Shown one piece after another: positions 16,937 to 28,227 of a DNA stretch of 51,507 nt. Location: contig JAADGE010000035.1 in NCBI GenBank assembly GCA_013152535.1, positions 1-51,507 of the forward strand, given 5' to 3'. Both the position numbers and the translations under genes were made by a program. The notes below the pieces were generated by a model. It was not told where the DNA came from, made no database searches, and saw nothing but the letters and a program-made list of their open reading frames with translations. The DNA comes from Chlorobiota bacterium (GTDB lineage: Bacteria; Bacteroidota; Bacteroidia; Bacteroidales; JAADGE01). Position 1 is the first letter of the stretch. Every line of letters begins with the position of its first letter.

Positions 16937-18145
16937 ATGAAGCTGTTAATAAATAGGTTTACAGGGCTTATAATATTAGTTATTTTATTATTAGGTTTTT
17001 CGGCTTATGCTCAAAATCCTTATTATCTTAAAAAAATCCCCTTAAAAGGAGAGGGAACCTATGCTTTTCTGCGTCGTTTTCATCTTGATGATAATTCTTG
17101 TAATCTCAAAAAATTCTTGGAATTAAATAATTTGGAGAAAACCGATAATTTGTTTTTTGACAAAGAATATAAATTGCCGATATTAATTTATGCCTATAAC
17201 GGTAAAAGTATTCGCTCCACAATCGGGAATAATAATTATGATTTAGCTTTACAAATTCAAAAATATAATGAACTTATTTTATCGGAGAATTTAAGAAAAA
17301 CACATTACACCGAATCTGAAATTTTATGGGTTCCGTTTGGTATGTTTAAATGTCCGAACAGTATTTCTGTTGTTGAGAAAATAGGAGCGAGGCAGAAAAG
17401 TATCGGTACAAAAACCGTAAAACTCTTCGGAAATGAAAATAAAAAAGTTGAAATTGAAGATAAGTTATTGGAGAACAGAGTGTTCTACATCGTCAGCGGA
17501 CACGGAGGACCTGACCCCGGAGCACGTTATCTTGGTAAGCATCATACACTTTGCGAGGATGAATATGCTTATGATGTTGCTTTACGTTTGGCAAGAAATT
17601 TAATTCAGCACAGTGCAATTGTTTATATTATTATTCAGGACCCTAATGACGGTATTCGAGATAAAAAATATTTAAAATGCGATAAAGATGAAAAAAGTAT
17701 TCAGGGAAAATCTTTGCCGAGAGACCAAGTAAAACGTTTGAAACTACGTTGTGATGATATTAATCGAAATTACAGAAAATATAAAAAAATAGGGGTAAAA
17801 AGTCAAACTTCTGTAGTAATTCATGTGGATTCCCGAAGTTACCAAAAGCGACAAGATGTATTTTTCTATTATTATTTCGGCAGTAAACAAGGAAAACGAA
17901 CTGCTTTGGCAATTCATGAAAAATTTGCAGAAAAATATCGCAAAGTACAAAAAGGCAGAGGATATCACGGAACAGTTTCTGCCAGAAATCTTTACGTATT
18001 GAAGCATACTTTACCTACGGCAGTTTTTTTAGAGCTCGGAAATATTCGTAATACATACGATCAAAAAAGAATTATACTTCCCGATAACAGGCAGGCATTA
18101 GCAAATTGGATTTATTTAGGATTAAAAGATGCTTTGCTTAAATGA
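16937..18145 (+). CDS. N-acetylmuramoyl-L-alanine amidase (Amidase_3)
   Basis: The 402-residue protein starts with a signal anchor or signal peptide (ending FSAYAQ). A LysM-like region follows (about residues 30-85: GEGTYAFLRRFHL through DKEYKLP). The catalytic amidase occupies about residues 180-400. The zinc ligands are visible: His in VSGHGGPDPGA, Glu in CEDEYAYDVA and His in VIHVDSR; the catalytic Glu is in FLELGNI. It cleaves the bond between muramic acid and the stem peptide in peptidoglycan, so it acts in the periplasm during division or remodelling. The ATG at 16937 is chosen because the earlier TTG lies in the upstream terminator. Confidence 0.9.
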   Translation: MKLLINRFTGLIILVILLLGFSAYAQNPYYLKKIPLKGEGTYAFLRRFHLDDNSCNLKKFLELNNLEKTDNLFFDKEYKLPILIYAYNGKSIRSTIGNNNYDLALQIQKYNELILSENLRKTHYTESEILWVPFGMFKCPNSISVVEKIGARQKSIGTKTVKLFGNENKKVEIEDKLLENRVFYIVSGHGGPDPGARYLGKHHTLCEDEYAYDVALRLARNLIQHSAIVYIIIQDPNDGIRDKKYLKCDKDEKSIQGKSLPRDQVKRLKLRCDDINRNYRKYKKIGVKSQTSVVIHVDSRSYQKRQDVFFYYYFGSKQGKRTALAIHEKFAEKYRKVQKGRGYHGTVSARNLYVLKHTLPTAVFLELGNIRNTYDQKRIILPDNRQALANWIYLGLKDALLK

Positions 18146-18251
18146 TTTTTAAATTCTTGTTTTACTGTTTTAAAAGCAGCACTTACTGATTGAATTAAAT
18201 ATATTCTGATTAAAAAACCATTAAGTTGTGCCAAAATTAAATCGTTTAATT

Positions 18252-18259
18252 TAATTTTG
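18252..18259 (+). promoter_or_regulatory. -7 box of ktrB
   Basis: TAATTTTG is an exact TAnnTTTG match, 17 bases before the TTG start codon. A TTG at 18226-18228 could be the -33 element, though its spacing of 23 bases is slightly long. Confidence 0.5.
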
Positions 18260-18275
18260 CTTTTTTACAATTATA

Positions 18276-19568
18276 TTGAAAATTAAATTATCACATATTA
18301 AGTTAAATCCTTGGCAATATTTAATTTTGTCTTTCCTGATTTTAATAGGCTTAGGAACATTTTTTTTAAATTTACCTTTTGTAAGGCATCAAAACGGACT
18401 TACCTTTATTGATTCGTTATTTACTTCAACTTCAGCTGTTTGTGTTACGGGTTTGACTACAGTAAATACATCAGGTTTTAATTGGCAGGGTGAACTTGTG
18501 ATTTTAATTTTGATGCAATTAGGAGCAATCGGTATTATGACTCTGAGTTCATCATTTATTCTTGCCGTAAGAGGGAAAATAAGTTTGAAACATAAAATTT
18601 CATTTTTCAGAACTCAGGAAAATTCATCATTACATGATGTTAACGATATTTTAAGATTTATTCTTATTATAACATTTGTAAGTGAATTTTTCGGAGCTGT
18701 TTTATTAAGTATCGGTTTTGCTGCTCAGGGAAATTCTTTTTGGGAATCGGTACATCAAGGTATCTTTCATTCTGTTTCCGCATTTTGTAATGCGGGGTTT
18801 TCAACCTATGATTCAAGTCTTATGGGAATGAATGATATTATAAAATATACCGTTATGGCTTTAATTATTATTGGCGGTATAGGATATCATGTTATATATG
18901 AGCTTGTTAAAAAGTATAAGCTTAAAAAAAGATTGAGTTTACATACTAAGATTGTATTATTGACTACAACATCATTAATTTTCGGAGCAGCACTCTTAAT
19001 TTTTATTTTTGAAAGAGGACAAGTTTCGATTACCGACAGTTTATTTCAATCTGTTACTGCAAGAACAGCCGGTTTTAACACTGTTAATTTATTGAATTTA
19101 CATTATTTGAGTTTATTTCTTATTATTTTATTAATGTTTATAGGAGCTTCTCCGGGATCAACCGGAGGCGGAATAAAAACGACAACTTTTTTTATTGTTG
19201 CATTTTCAGTTTTTAAAATTTTAAGAGGACAGAAAAATGTCGTTGTATTTAATCGACAAATTCCCAATACTATTATTTTAAAATCATTTGCAATATTATC
19301 AGCATATTTTATGGTGGCATTTTTTGGCACATTAGCATTATTATATCACAATTCACACGGATTTTTAAATACTCTTTTTGAAGTTGTTTCAGCTCTCGGC
19401 ACTGTTGGTTTGTCATTGGGAATATCTGCCGAAGTCGGGATGTTCGGCAAATTAATTTTAATAATAATTATGTTTATCGGAAGAGTAGGTCCGGCTTCAA
19501 TTGCAATGCTGAATTTTAAAAATGAGAAAGAAATTAAAATAAAATTTCCTGAGGAATCGGTTTATTAA
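18276..19568 (+). CDS. ktrB: Potassium uptake channel subunit KtrB/TrkH
   Basis: This 430-residue inner-membrane protein has the four repeated membrane-pore-membrane units of the SKT family. Pore-loop sequences are visible: SAVCVTGLTT near residue 53, AFCNAGFS near 169, TARTAGFNT near 262 and ALGTVGLSLG near 368, the glycines lining the K+ filter. The conserved loop ASPGSTGGGIKTTTF near 292 matches the KtrB/TrkH gate region. The start is TTG at 18276, as no ATG lies before the first helix. The regulatory subunit KtrA follows after 17 bases. Confidence 0.93.
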   Translation: MKIKLSHIKLNPWQYLILSFLILIGLGTFFLNLPFVRHQNGLTFIDSLFTSTSAVCVTGLTTVNTSGFNWQGELVILILMQLGAIGIMTLSSSFILAVRGKISLKHKISFFRTQENSSLHDVNDILRFILIITFVSEFFGAVLLSIGFAAQGNSFWESVHQGIFHSVSAFCNAGFSTYDSSLMGMNDIIKYTVMALIIIGGIGYHVIYELVKKYKLKKRLSLHTKIVLLTTTSLIFGAALLIFIFERGQVSITDSLFQSVTARTAGFNTVNLLNLHYLSLFLIILLMFIGASPGSTGGGIKTTTFFIVAFSVFKILRGQKNVVVFNRQIPNTIILKSFAILSAYFMVAFFGTLALLYHNSHGFLNTLFEVVSALGTVGLSLGISAEVGMFGKLILIIIMFIGRVGPASIAMLNFKNEKEIKIKFPEESVY

Positions 19569-19585
19569 TTTATAAAAATCAGACA

Positions 19586-20245
19586 ATGAAAAATAATAAA
19601 GATATTGCTGTAATAGGATTGGGAACTTTCGGCTATGAAGTAGCGACACAATTGCATGCTGCAGGTCATTATGTGTTGGCTGTAGATGCTAAATCGGAAA
19701 TAATAAACCAAATAAAAGATAAGGTTACGATTGCTGTTCAGGCCGATGTTACAGATGAAGATGTTCTGAAAAAACTTGATATCGGGAAATTTAATAAGGT
19801 AATTTTAGGGATGAGCAATTCTCTTGAAACGCTTATTCTGACGGTAACATTTCTTAAAAAATTAAATACGAATTGTATAATAGTAAAGGCAAACACCGCG
19901 ATACAAAAAGAAATTCTTTTAAAAGTCGGTGCAGATGAAGTTATTCAACCGGAAGTTGCAATGGCAAAAATGTTAGTAAGAAAAATTTCATACCCTTATG
20001 TGTTAGAATCATTAACAGTTGATTCTAAAAATTCATTGATTGAAATATCCGTACCTAAGAAATTCTCGGGAAAATCGTTGATAGATTTAGATTTACGTAA
20101 TAAATACGGAATAATTGTTGTCTTAAAATCCGAAAAAGACCGCTACCATATTGTAACAAATCCTGAAACTATTTTATTTCAGGGAGAAAAAATATTTGTT
20201 GCCGGTGAAGAAGAGAAAATTTTAACTTTATTTGGTGATAATTAA
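19586..20245 (+). CDS. ktrA: Potassium uptake regulator KtrA (RCK protein)
   Basis: The 219-residue cytosolic protein has an RCK-N Rossmann domain (residues 6-130), with the nucleotide-binding VIGLGTFGYEVATQL and the acidic residue in LAVDAKSE that binds the ribose. An RCK-C domain follows (about 135-215). KtrA forms a ring under KtrB and opens it in response to nucleotide. It is co-transcribed with ktrB and convergent with the next gene, leaving two bases. Confidence 0.93.
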   Translation: MKNNKDIAVIGLGTFGYEVATQLHAAGHYVLAVDAKSEIINQIKDKVTIAVQADVTDEDVLKKLDIGKFNKVILGMSNSLETLILTVTFLKKLNTNCIIVKANTAIQKEILLKVGADEVIQPEVAMAKMLVRKISYPYVLESLTVDSKNSLIEISVPKKFSGKSLIDLDLRNKYGIIVVLKSEKDRYHIVTNPETILFQGEKIFVAGEEEKILTLFGDN

Positions 20246-20247
20246 AT

Positions 20248-20718
20248 TTAACTCTTTGATTCAATAATTTTTAAAGCCGTTTCAAAATCAACATTAAAAA
20301 ATGTATTTGCTTCTTCACCTTCTAAAATAAGTGTATCTTTTGTTATTTTAATAATCTGTAAACCTTTATTTTCGCCGTATAAATATGCTTGATTATTAGG
20401 ACTTAATTGGAGAATACTGATACCTTTTTTATTGTCTTTTAAAGCATTTAAATCATTAAAAATATGACCCGGATTTGAGAATTTTAATACTAAATCCTGT
20501 GTAACGGAAATCATTCCTTTTTGAACGGTTTCAATTTCAGGTTTTTCCGTTAATATAATCTCTTCAAATTTATATTTTGGATCGTGTTGAACCTCAATTA
20601 TAACTCCTGCTTTGTCAGAATCGGTATTTAAAATATTTTCGGTTTTCATAAAAAAAACACGATGTGATTTCGGTTCTCTGTAAAAAGTTCTGAAGAGTGT
20701 ATTGAAAAATGCTTTCAT
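20248..20718 (-). CDS. Protein of unknown function
   Basis: I do not recognise this 156-residue protein. It has no signal peptide or membrane helix. The composition looks like a mixed alpha/beta cytosolic protein, with a basic N-terminus (TFYREPKSHRVFF) and beta-rich middle. It stands alone, ends two bases from the ktrA stop and has no obvious partner. Confidence 0.65.
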   Translation of the reverse strand: MKAFFNTLFRTFYREPKSHRVFFMKTENILNTDSDKAGVIIEVQHDPKYKFEEIILTEKPEIETVQKGMISVTQDLVLKFSNPGHIFNDLNALKDNKKGISILQLSPNNQAYLYGENKGLQIIKITKDTLILEGEEANTFFNVDFETALKIIESKS

Positions 20719-20788
20719 TTAATTTTTTTTAAGGATTTATTATGCAAAAATAATTTTTTATTCAGAACAGAGAAACCAAAAAGAAGAA

Positions 20789-21433
20789 TTATTTTTCGTA
20801 AAAGTGCATTTCTTTCAGATACTTCCAAGCACGTTCGGGCATAAAATACCGAATATCTTTCTTGTTTTTGACTGATTCTCGTATAAAACTTGCAGAAATT
20901 TCCATTAAAGGTGCGTTTATTATTTCAAGTTTAGGAATAACGCTATAATCTTTTTGTATAAAATTCGGGCGAGGATATACTATTATTTTATAATTATTAA
21001 TTATTTGATTATAATTTTTCCATTTATGAAAGTTTAGGAGATTATCACTACCCATAATTAACGAAAATTCTTTTTTTGGGTATTTTTCTTGTAAATAAGT
21101 TAAAGTATCAATGGTGTAGGAAGGTTTTGGCATTTTAAATTCAATATCACTGGCAAGATATTTATCGTTATCTCCTATGGCTTCCTGAACTAATGCTAAA
21201 CGATGATAATCTTCAAGTAATCCGGATTTTTTTTTAAAAGGATTTTGCGGACTGACAACGAAAAAAATTTGTTCCAAATCAGAAAATTCAAGAATGTAGT
21301 TGGCAATAATCATATGCCCGTTATGAATAGGATTAAATGTGCCGAAAAACAAACCGATTTTGTTTTTTCTGAATTTATCAATTCTGTGCGGGTCGGGAAT
21401 TAATATATTTGATATGGTTTTATCGAAGCCCAT
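20789..21433 (-). CDS. nadD: Nicotinate-nucleotide adenylyltransferase
   Basis: NadD joins nicotinate mononucleotide to AMP in NAD synthesis. The 214-residue protein has the nucleotidyltransferase motif GTFNPIHNGH (residues 30-39) and the C-terminal ISASFIRESVKN, the counterpart of the usual ISSTxIR. About 20 extra residues lie before the first strand compared with common members; no later ATG precedes the motif. It is the last gene of the pheT unit and begins immediately after the stop of the FAH-family gene. Confidence 0.93.
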   Translation of the reverse strand: MGFDKTISNILIPDPHRIDKFRKNKIGLFFGTFNPIHNGHMIIANYILEFSDLEQIFFVVSPQNPFKKKSGLLEDYHRLALVQEAIGDNDKYLASDIEFKMPKPSYTIDTLTYLQEKYPKKEFSLIMGSDNLLNFHKWKNYNQIINNYKIIVYPRPNFIQKDYSVIPKLEIINAPLMEISASFIRESVKNKKDIRYFMPERAWKYLKEMHFYEK

Positions 21434-22042
21434 TTATTTTATATCAAAATCAAACATCAATTTATTCTCAATATAGCCTTTCAAATTATCACCTATTTTA
21501 ACCTGACCGACTCCGTCAGGTGTTCCGGTAAAGATTAAATCGCCTATTTTAAGCGTAAAAAATTGCGAAATGTAGCTGATTAATTTGTCGACAGAAAAAA
21601 TCATGTCTTTTGTATTTCCGGTTTGTACGGTTTTTCCGTTAAGTTCCAATGCGAAATTTACATTATCAGGCAAATCTTTTTTATTAATGAAATGTTCGGA
21701 TATAGGAGCCGAGTGTTCAAATGCTTTAGCAATTTCCCAAGGATGTCCTTTTTCTTTGCATTCTCTTTGTAAATCTCTTGCCGTAAAATCAATTCCGAGT
21801 CCTGTTTCTGAATAATATCGGTGTGCAAATTTTTCGTCAATATGTTTCCCGAGTTTATCAATTTTGATAATTATTTCGGTTTCGTAATGTATTTCTTTTG
21901 AGAAATCGGGATAATAAAACGGACGATTTTTTAATAATAAAGAGGTTTCCGGTTTCATAAAAAACATCGGTTTATCCGGAACTTTATTGTTCAGTTCTTT
22001 AGCGTGATCGATATAATTTCTTCCGATACAGATTATTTTCAT
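21434..22042 (-). CDS. Fumarylacetoacetate hydrolase family protein
   Basis: The 202-residue protein begins with KIICIGRNYIDHAKEL and has the FAH-fold markers PMFFMKPETSLL, HYETEIIIKI (metal-binding Glu residues), GLGIDFTARDLQ, and GDLIFTGTPDGVGQV. Short single-domain members act as acylpyruvate hydrolases or oxaloacetate decarboxylases (FAHD1 type). The exact substrate is not deducible. It abuts nadD without spacing, so the two are co-transcribed. Confidence 0.9.
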   Translation of the reverse strand: MKIICIGRNYIDHAKELNNKVPDKPMFFMKPETSLLLKNRPFYYPDFSKEIHYETEIIIKIDKLGKHIDEKFAHRYYSETGLGIDFTARDLQRECKEKGHPWEIAKAFEHSAPISEHFINKKDLPDNVNFALELNGKTVQTGNTKDMIFSVDKLISYISQFFTLKIGDLIFTGTPDGVGQVKIGDNLKGYIENKLMFDFDIK

Positions 22043-22068
22043 TTTTTAATTTGTTGATGTAACTATAC

Positions 22069-22842
22069 TTAATTAATAAGTCCGCTTTTTCTTAATTTTA
22101 TTTCAGTCAATACTTTTTTTGTATAAAGCGGAAAATCTGCATTTAACATCCAAGAGAAATAGCCCGGTTCTTTTTCTAAAACTTCTTCTACGGTTTTTCC
22201 TTTATGTTTCCCGAAATTAAAAATTTCTTCTCCTTTGCTGTTGAATACAATTCTTCCTGCCAGGTCGGCACTTTTTCTGTGGTATGAAATTTTTGAAAGT
22301 TCTTCTACGTCGTTGGTTAAATTATCATATTTATCAATTTGTGCCTGCAAAACTTCGTATGTTGCCATTGTATCTGCTTCGGCTCCGTGAGCACCTTCCA
22401 AATCTTTTTTACAATAAAATTTATAAGCTGCAGATAATGTGCGTTGTTCTATTTTATGATAGATAACCTGTACATCAATAAATTTTCTGTTTTTGACGTT
22501 AAAATCAACATCAGCTCTCAAAAATTCTTCTGCCAATAAGGGGATATCGAATTGGTTTGAATTGTAACCGCCTAAATCACAACCCTCTATAAATTTGGCA
22601 ATTTCTTTGGCTACTTGTTTAAAAGTAGGTGCATCTATTAAGTCTTCATCTGTAATTCCGTGAATTTTTGATGCTTCTTTCGGAATCGGAACGGTCGGAT
22701 TAATACGCATAGTTTTACTTTCCGTACTTTGGTTAGGGTTTACTTTAAGGATTGCAATTTCTACAATTCGATCTTTGCTGACGTCAACACCTGTTGTTTC
22801 AAGGTCGAAGAAAGCAATTGGTTTTTTTAAATTTAGTTTCAT
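22069..22842 (-). CDS. DnaQ-like 3'-5' exonuclease
   Basis: The 257-residue protein is a DEDDh exonuclease of the DNA polymerase III epsilon-like group. Exo I is FFDLETTGVDV (residues 12-22), exo II is GGYNSNQFDIPLLAEEF near 91, and exo III is HGAEADTMAT near 152, where the His and Asp complete the site. About 90 residues follow exo III, including GEEIFNFGKHKGKTVEEVL, a motif seen in related Bacteroidota exonucleases. It probably acts in DNA proofreading or repair. It lies five bases after pheT. Confidence 0.9.
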   Translation of the reverse strand: MKLNLKKPIAFFDLETTGVDVSKDRIVEIAILKVNPNQSTESKTMRINPTVPIPKEASKIHGITDEDLIDAPTFKQVAKEIAKFIEGCDLGGYNSNQFDIPLLAEEFLRADVDFNVKNRKFIDVQVIYHKIEQRTLSAAYKFYCKKDLEGAHGAEADTMATYEVLQAQIDKYDNLTNDVEELSKISYHRKSADLAGRIVFNSKGEEIFNFGKHKGKTVEEVLEKEPGYFSWMLNADFPLYTKKVLTEIKLRKSGLIN

Positions 22843-22847
22843 ATTTT

Positions 22848-25295
22848 TTATCTTAATTCTGCACCTAACTCTTTTTCAAAGGTATATTGCAGTTTTTTCA
22901 TTATTTTGTCTATTTGCTTGTCTTTTAGTGTTTTTATTTCGTCCTGAATAATAAAACTTACGGCATATGATTTTTTGTTTTCTCCGAGTTTTTTATCTTC
23001 AAATACATCAAAAACAGTAACTTCTTTAAGAAGTTTTTTTTCTGTTTTGTAGGCAAGTTTTTTAATATCGGCAAATTTTATATTTTTATCAAGAAGCAAA
23101 GCTAAGTCGCGTTTAACGGCAGGATATTTTGATATTTCTTTAAATTTGGGTGTGTGAGGTATTTTGTTAATAAGGGTATTCCAGTTTATGTCTGCGTAAA
23201 AAACATCTTTTTCAATGTCGAATGCAGCTAAATTTTTGTTGCTGATTCTTCCGAATTCTGCCAATACCTTATTATTATATGTGTATTTTAATCCGTAGGC
23301 AAAATTTGTATTGTCGATTTTTTCGGTTTTTATTTGTTTCAAATTAAAATTTAACCGTATTAAAAGACTTGTAACAATTTCTTTAAGATAATAAAAATCA
23401 ACCGGTGTTTCAGCAGTATTCCAATTAACTTTATTTTTATTTCCTGAAACAGTAATTGCAATATGGTGTTCTTCTTTATAAGAATTTAAAGAATTTCCAT
23501 CTTCAGTTTTACGGTAATGATAGGTATTCCCGAATTCATATAATTTAATATTTGTATTTTTATGATTGATATTTCTGATAACGGCTTCCAAACTTCCGAA
23601 AATTAAATCTTGTCTTAATACATTCAAATCATTACTGAGTGCATTCAGTATTTTTACGGACTGAGCAGGATCAAATCCTTCGGTATCTTCGTAATATCTC
23701 GCTTTTGTAAGCGAATTTGACATTGCTTCGGAAAATCCGACAGAACTTAAAAAATCGGAAATCTTATTTTTTAATTTAGTTTCGTCGGGTTTAGCGGCAT
23801 AGGATAAAGTCGATTTTACCGATGTCGGAGATTCAACATTATTGTATCCGTAGATTCTTAATATTTCTTCAATAATGTCGGCTTCGCGAGTTACATCTAC
23901 ACGATAAGGCGGTACTTCAACCGTAATTTCGGTGTTTGTTTTTTCGGTAATTTTAATTTCAAGAGCTTTAAGAATCGTATCAATTATTTCTCGGTCAATT
24001 TCTTTCCCTATTAAACGGTCAATATGAGAATAGGATACATTTATTTTAAAATCCTTTACGGGTTCCGGATAAATATCAACAATTTCAGAAGAAATTTTTC
24101 CTCCTGCAAGTTCTTTAATCAATAATGCAGCACGTTTTAAAGGATAAATTGTATTGTTCGGGTCTGTGCCTCGTTCAAAACGAAATGATGCATCGGTTTG
24201 TAATGCATGTCTTTTAGATGTTTTTCTTACGGAAACCGGATTGAAATAAGCACTTTCCAAAAAAATATTTTTAGTGTTTTCACTGACTCCTGATTCGGCT
24301 CCCCCGAAAACACCGGCTATGCACATTCCTTCATTTTCATTGCAAATCATTAAATCTTCCTGATGCAGTTTGCGTTCTTCTTTATCCAAAGTTTTAAAAA
24401 CGATATTGTTTTTAAGAGTTTTAACGATTATTTTGTTTCCTGTAATTTTATCTGCATCAAAGGCGTGCAAGGGTTGCCCGGTTTCATGCAGAACATAATT
24501 TGTAATATCAACAATATTATTTATGGGTTGTAAGCCAATTGCTTTCAGCCGATTTTTCAACCAATCAGGGGATTCGGTAACCTGAATATCAGATATTGTA
24601 ATTCCCGAATAACGTTTGCATGCTTCGGTATTTTCTATTTTAACAGAAATCTGTAAATCGGTATTATCAACTTTAAAATTACTGACATCAGGTTTTTTAA
24701 GTTCAATATTTTTTCCCTGATATTTGAACCAAGCAATTAAATCGCGTGCAACTCCGATATGCGATGCTCCGTCTGCTCTGTTTGGTGTTAATCCGATTTC
24801 AAAGATAATGTCTTTTTCAATGTTAAAATAGTCTTTTGCCGGAGTCCCGATTTCGGCATTGTCGGGTAAAACTAAAATGCCTTCGTGCGAAGTTCCGGTT
24901 CCGATTTCATCTTCGGCACATATCATTCCCATTGACACTTCACCTCTTATTTTTCCTTTTTTTATCTGAATTTCATCATTGTTGAAATATAATTTGGTTC
25001 CGACGGTTGCAACAATAACTTTTTGTCCGGCAGCAACATTGGGTGCTCCGCAGACTATGGATAATAATTCTCCTGTGCCGGTATCAACGGTTGTAATGCT
25101 TAGTTTATCGGCATTAGGATGTTTTTCGCAAGTTTTTACTTCGCCAATTATAAGACCTTCGAGTCCGCCTTTTATGCTTTCGTATTCTTCGGTTCCTTCA
25201 ACTTCGAGTCCTATATCTGTCAGAATTTGAGACAGTTCTGTATAGGGTATATTTATATCAATATATTGTTTTAATTGATTGTAGGATATTTTCAT
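22848..25295 (-). CDS. pheT: Phenylalanyl-tRNA synthetase beta subunit
   Basis: This 815-residue protein is the large subunit of the alpha2-beta2 enzyme that charges tRNA-Phe. The N-terminal MKISYNQLKQYIDI is followed by a tRNA-binding domain (residues 40-150, LIIGEVKTCEKHPNADKLSITTV). The B3/B4 editing domain follows (NNIVDITNYVLHETGQPLHAFD near 255), then B5 and the catalytic-like fold. A C-terminal anticodon-binding ferredoxin-like domain (residues 720-815, YPAVKRDLALL) ends the protein. The length is normal. pheS is not adjacent, as is common in Bacteroidota. It leads the four-gene unit ending in nadD. Confidence 0.96.
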   Translation of the reverse strand: MKISYNQLKQYIDINIPYTELSQILTDIGLEVEGTEEYESIKGGLEGLIIGEVKTCEKHPNADKLSITTVDTGTGELLSIVCGAPNVAAGQKVIVATVGTKLYFNNDEIQIKKGKIRGEVSMGMICAEDEIGTGTSHEGILVLPDNAEIGTPAKDYFNIEKDIIFEIGLTPNRADGASHIGVARDLIAWFKYQGKNIELKKPDVSNFKVDNTDLQISVKIENTEACKRYSGITISDIQVTESPDWLKNRLKAIGLQPINNIVDITNYVLHETGQPLHAFDADKITGNKIIVKTLKNNIVFKTLDKEERKLHQEDLMICNENEGMCIAGVFGGAESGVSENTKNIFLESAYFNPVSVRKTSKRHALQTDASFRFERGTDPNNTIYPLKRAALLIKELAGGKISSEIVDIYPEPVKDFKINVSYSHIDRLIGKEIDREIIDTILKALEIKITEKTNTEITVEVPPYRVDVTREADIIEEILRIYGYNNVESPTSVKSTLSYAAKPDETKLKNKISDFLSSVGFSEAMSNSLTKARYYEDTEGFDPAQSVKILNALSNDLNVLRQDLIFGSLEAVIRNINHKNTNIKLYEFGNTYHYRKTEDGNSLNSYKEEHHIAITVSGNKNKVNWNTAETPVDFYYLKEIVTSLLIRLNFNLKQIKTEKIDNTNFAYGLKYTYNNKVLAEFGRISNKNLAAFDIEKDVFYADINWNTLINKIPHTPKFKEISKYPAVKRDLALLLDKNIKFADIKKLAYKTEKKLLKEVTVFDVFEDKKLGENKKSYAVSFIIQDEIKTLKDKQIDKIMKKLQYTFEKELGAELR

Positions 25296-25352
25296 TTTTT
25301 ATTCAGTATTTTAACATTATATTTCAGACAACAGCAGTCCGGTTTTGAAGTA

Positions 25353-25383
25353 CAAAAGTAACAAAAGGAAGTCTTTTTGCAAA
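25353..25383 (-). promoter_or_regulatory. Canonical promoter of pheT inside a dyad
   Basis: On the minus strand TTTG (25380-25383) is followed after exactly 19 bases by TACTTTTG (25353-25360), a perfect TTTG-N19-TAnnTTTG promoter. An inverted repeat, AAGGAAGT (25365-25372) and ACTTCCTT (25384-25391), straddles the -33 element and spacer, so a repressor site or attenuating structure is possible. Confidence 0.6.
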
Positions 25384-25489
25384 ACTTCCTTCTTAAAAGA
25401 TATTTTGTTAACTTTTTGCTAACATGTTTTTAAAAACAGCATACTAATTTATTGCATATTTGCATAATTATTAATTAAAAATCAAAAAA

Positions 25490-25959
25490 ATGTTAGAAAA
25501 TTTATTATCAGATATAAAAGACCAAGCACTCGGAGCAATTGACAGTAATCCGGAAATTCCTAATAAAAAATTAGGAGATATTATGAATATTATAGGTAAT
25601 GCTACCAAAGAACATGTTGCTAAAGAAGCTGCAAATTCAGGAGGTTTAGGTAATTTAATGAATTTATTTTCAGACAATGACAATAATTCCAATGCTAATT
25701 CATTACAGGGAAATATAATGAACAGTGTAACAGAAGGATTGACGAAAAATGCAGGTCTGAACAGTTCCGGAGCTTCTGCTGCCGCTTCGGTATTGATACC
25801 TATGGTTTTGCAATAACTTCAAAAAATAATTCTACCCCTGCAAATGATTCTTCGCCTTTAGCAGATATTTTCGGTTCTGTAATATCAGGTGCTGTGTCCG
25901 ACGAGAGTTCAAAAGCAGGCGGAATTCTTAGCACGTTAGGCAGTTTATTTAAAAAGTAA
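25490..25959 (+). pseudogene. DUF937-like small protein, frameshifted by one base
   Basis: The reading frame from 25490 gives 108 residues, ends at 25814-25816, and begins MLENLLSDIKDQALGAI, with the helical, Gly/Asn/Ser-rich character of DUF937-type proteins. The next 140 bases in the -1 frame continue the expected family C-terminus (SPLADIFGSVISGAV through GGILSTLGSLFKK), ending with TAA at 25957-25959. One extra T in the TTTT run at 25806-25809 would join both parts into a protein of about 156 residues. The terminator sits after the second stop, not the first. A true mutation, a sequencing error or regulated slippage are all possible. Function is unknown. Confidence 0.7.
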
Positions 25960-25984
25960 TTTTATTAAAAATTACAGCTAAATA

Positions 25985-26018
25985 AAAAAATCCTTCAGCA
26001 GTAAATGAAGGATTTTTT
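25985..26018. terminator. Bidirectional terminator between the DUF937-like gene and gyrB
   Basis: AAAAAATCCTTCA pairs with TGAAGGATTTTTT over 13 bases around an 8-base loop. It serves the plus-strand gene ending at 25959 and gyrB, whose stop is at 26037. Confidence 0.9.
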
Positions 26019-26036
26019 ATTATTGAATATATTTTT

Positions 26037-28004
<1,968 letters not shown>

Positions 28005-28042
28005 TTATTTTTCTCCTTTTGTTTCTTTCGGAAACAAGATTG

Positions 28043-28050
28043 CGAATTTA
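28043..28050 (-). promoter_or_regulatory. Probable -7 box of gyrB (TTCG variant)
   Basis: The minus strand reads TAAATTCG followed by CAATC, one base from TAnnTTTG and 45 bases before the gyrB start. No -33 element was recognised. Confidence 0.35.
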
Positions 28051-28175
28051 TAAAAAACTCGTGAGATAATAAAAAATAAATGAAAAAGTTTTGAACATAT
28101 TTTTCGGGATGTTGTTAATTTGTAAATATAAGAATATCAGGCAGTTATGATAATAATAATTATTCTCGAAAATGC

Positions 28176-28206
28176 TTTGTTCGGAATTATTAATTTGCTA
28201 TTTTTG
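28176..28206 (+). promoter_or_regulatory. Canonical promoter of the NUDIX gene
   Basis: TTTG (28176-28179), 19 bases, then TATTTTTG (28199-28206) is a full Bacteroidota promoter. It lies inside an in-frame extension that starts at 28147, so translation must start downstream, at the ATG at 28228. Confidence 0.6.
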
Positions 28207-28227
28207 AAAGATATAAACTTGAATTTT

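Noticed and set aside
28147-28227. N-terminal extension of the NUDIX protein
   Set aside because: The canonical promoter at 28176-28206 lies inside it, so it cannot be translated from that promoter.
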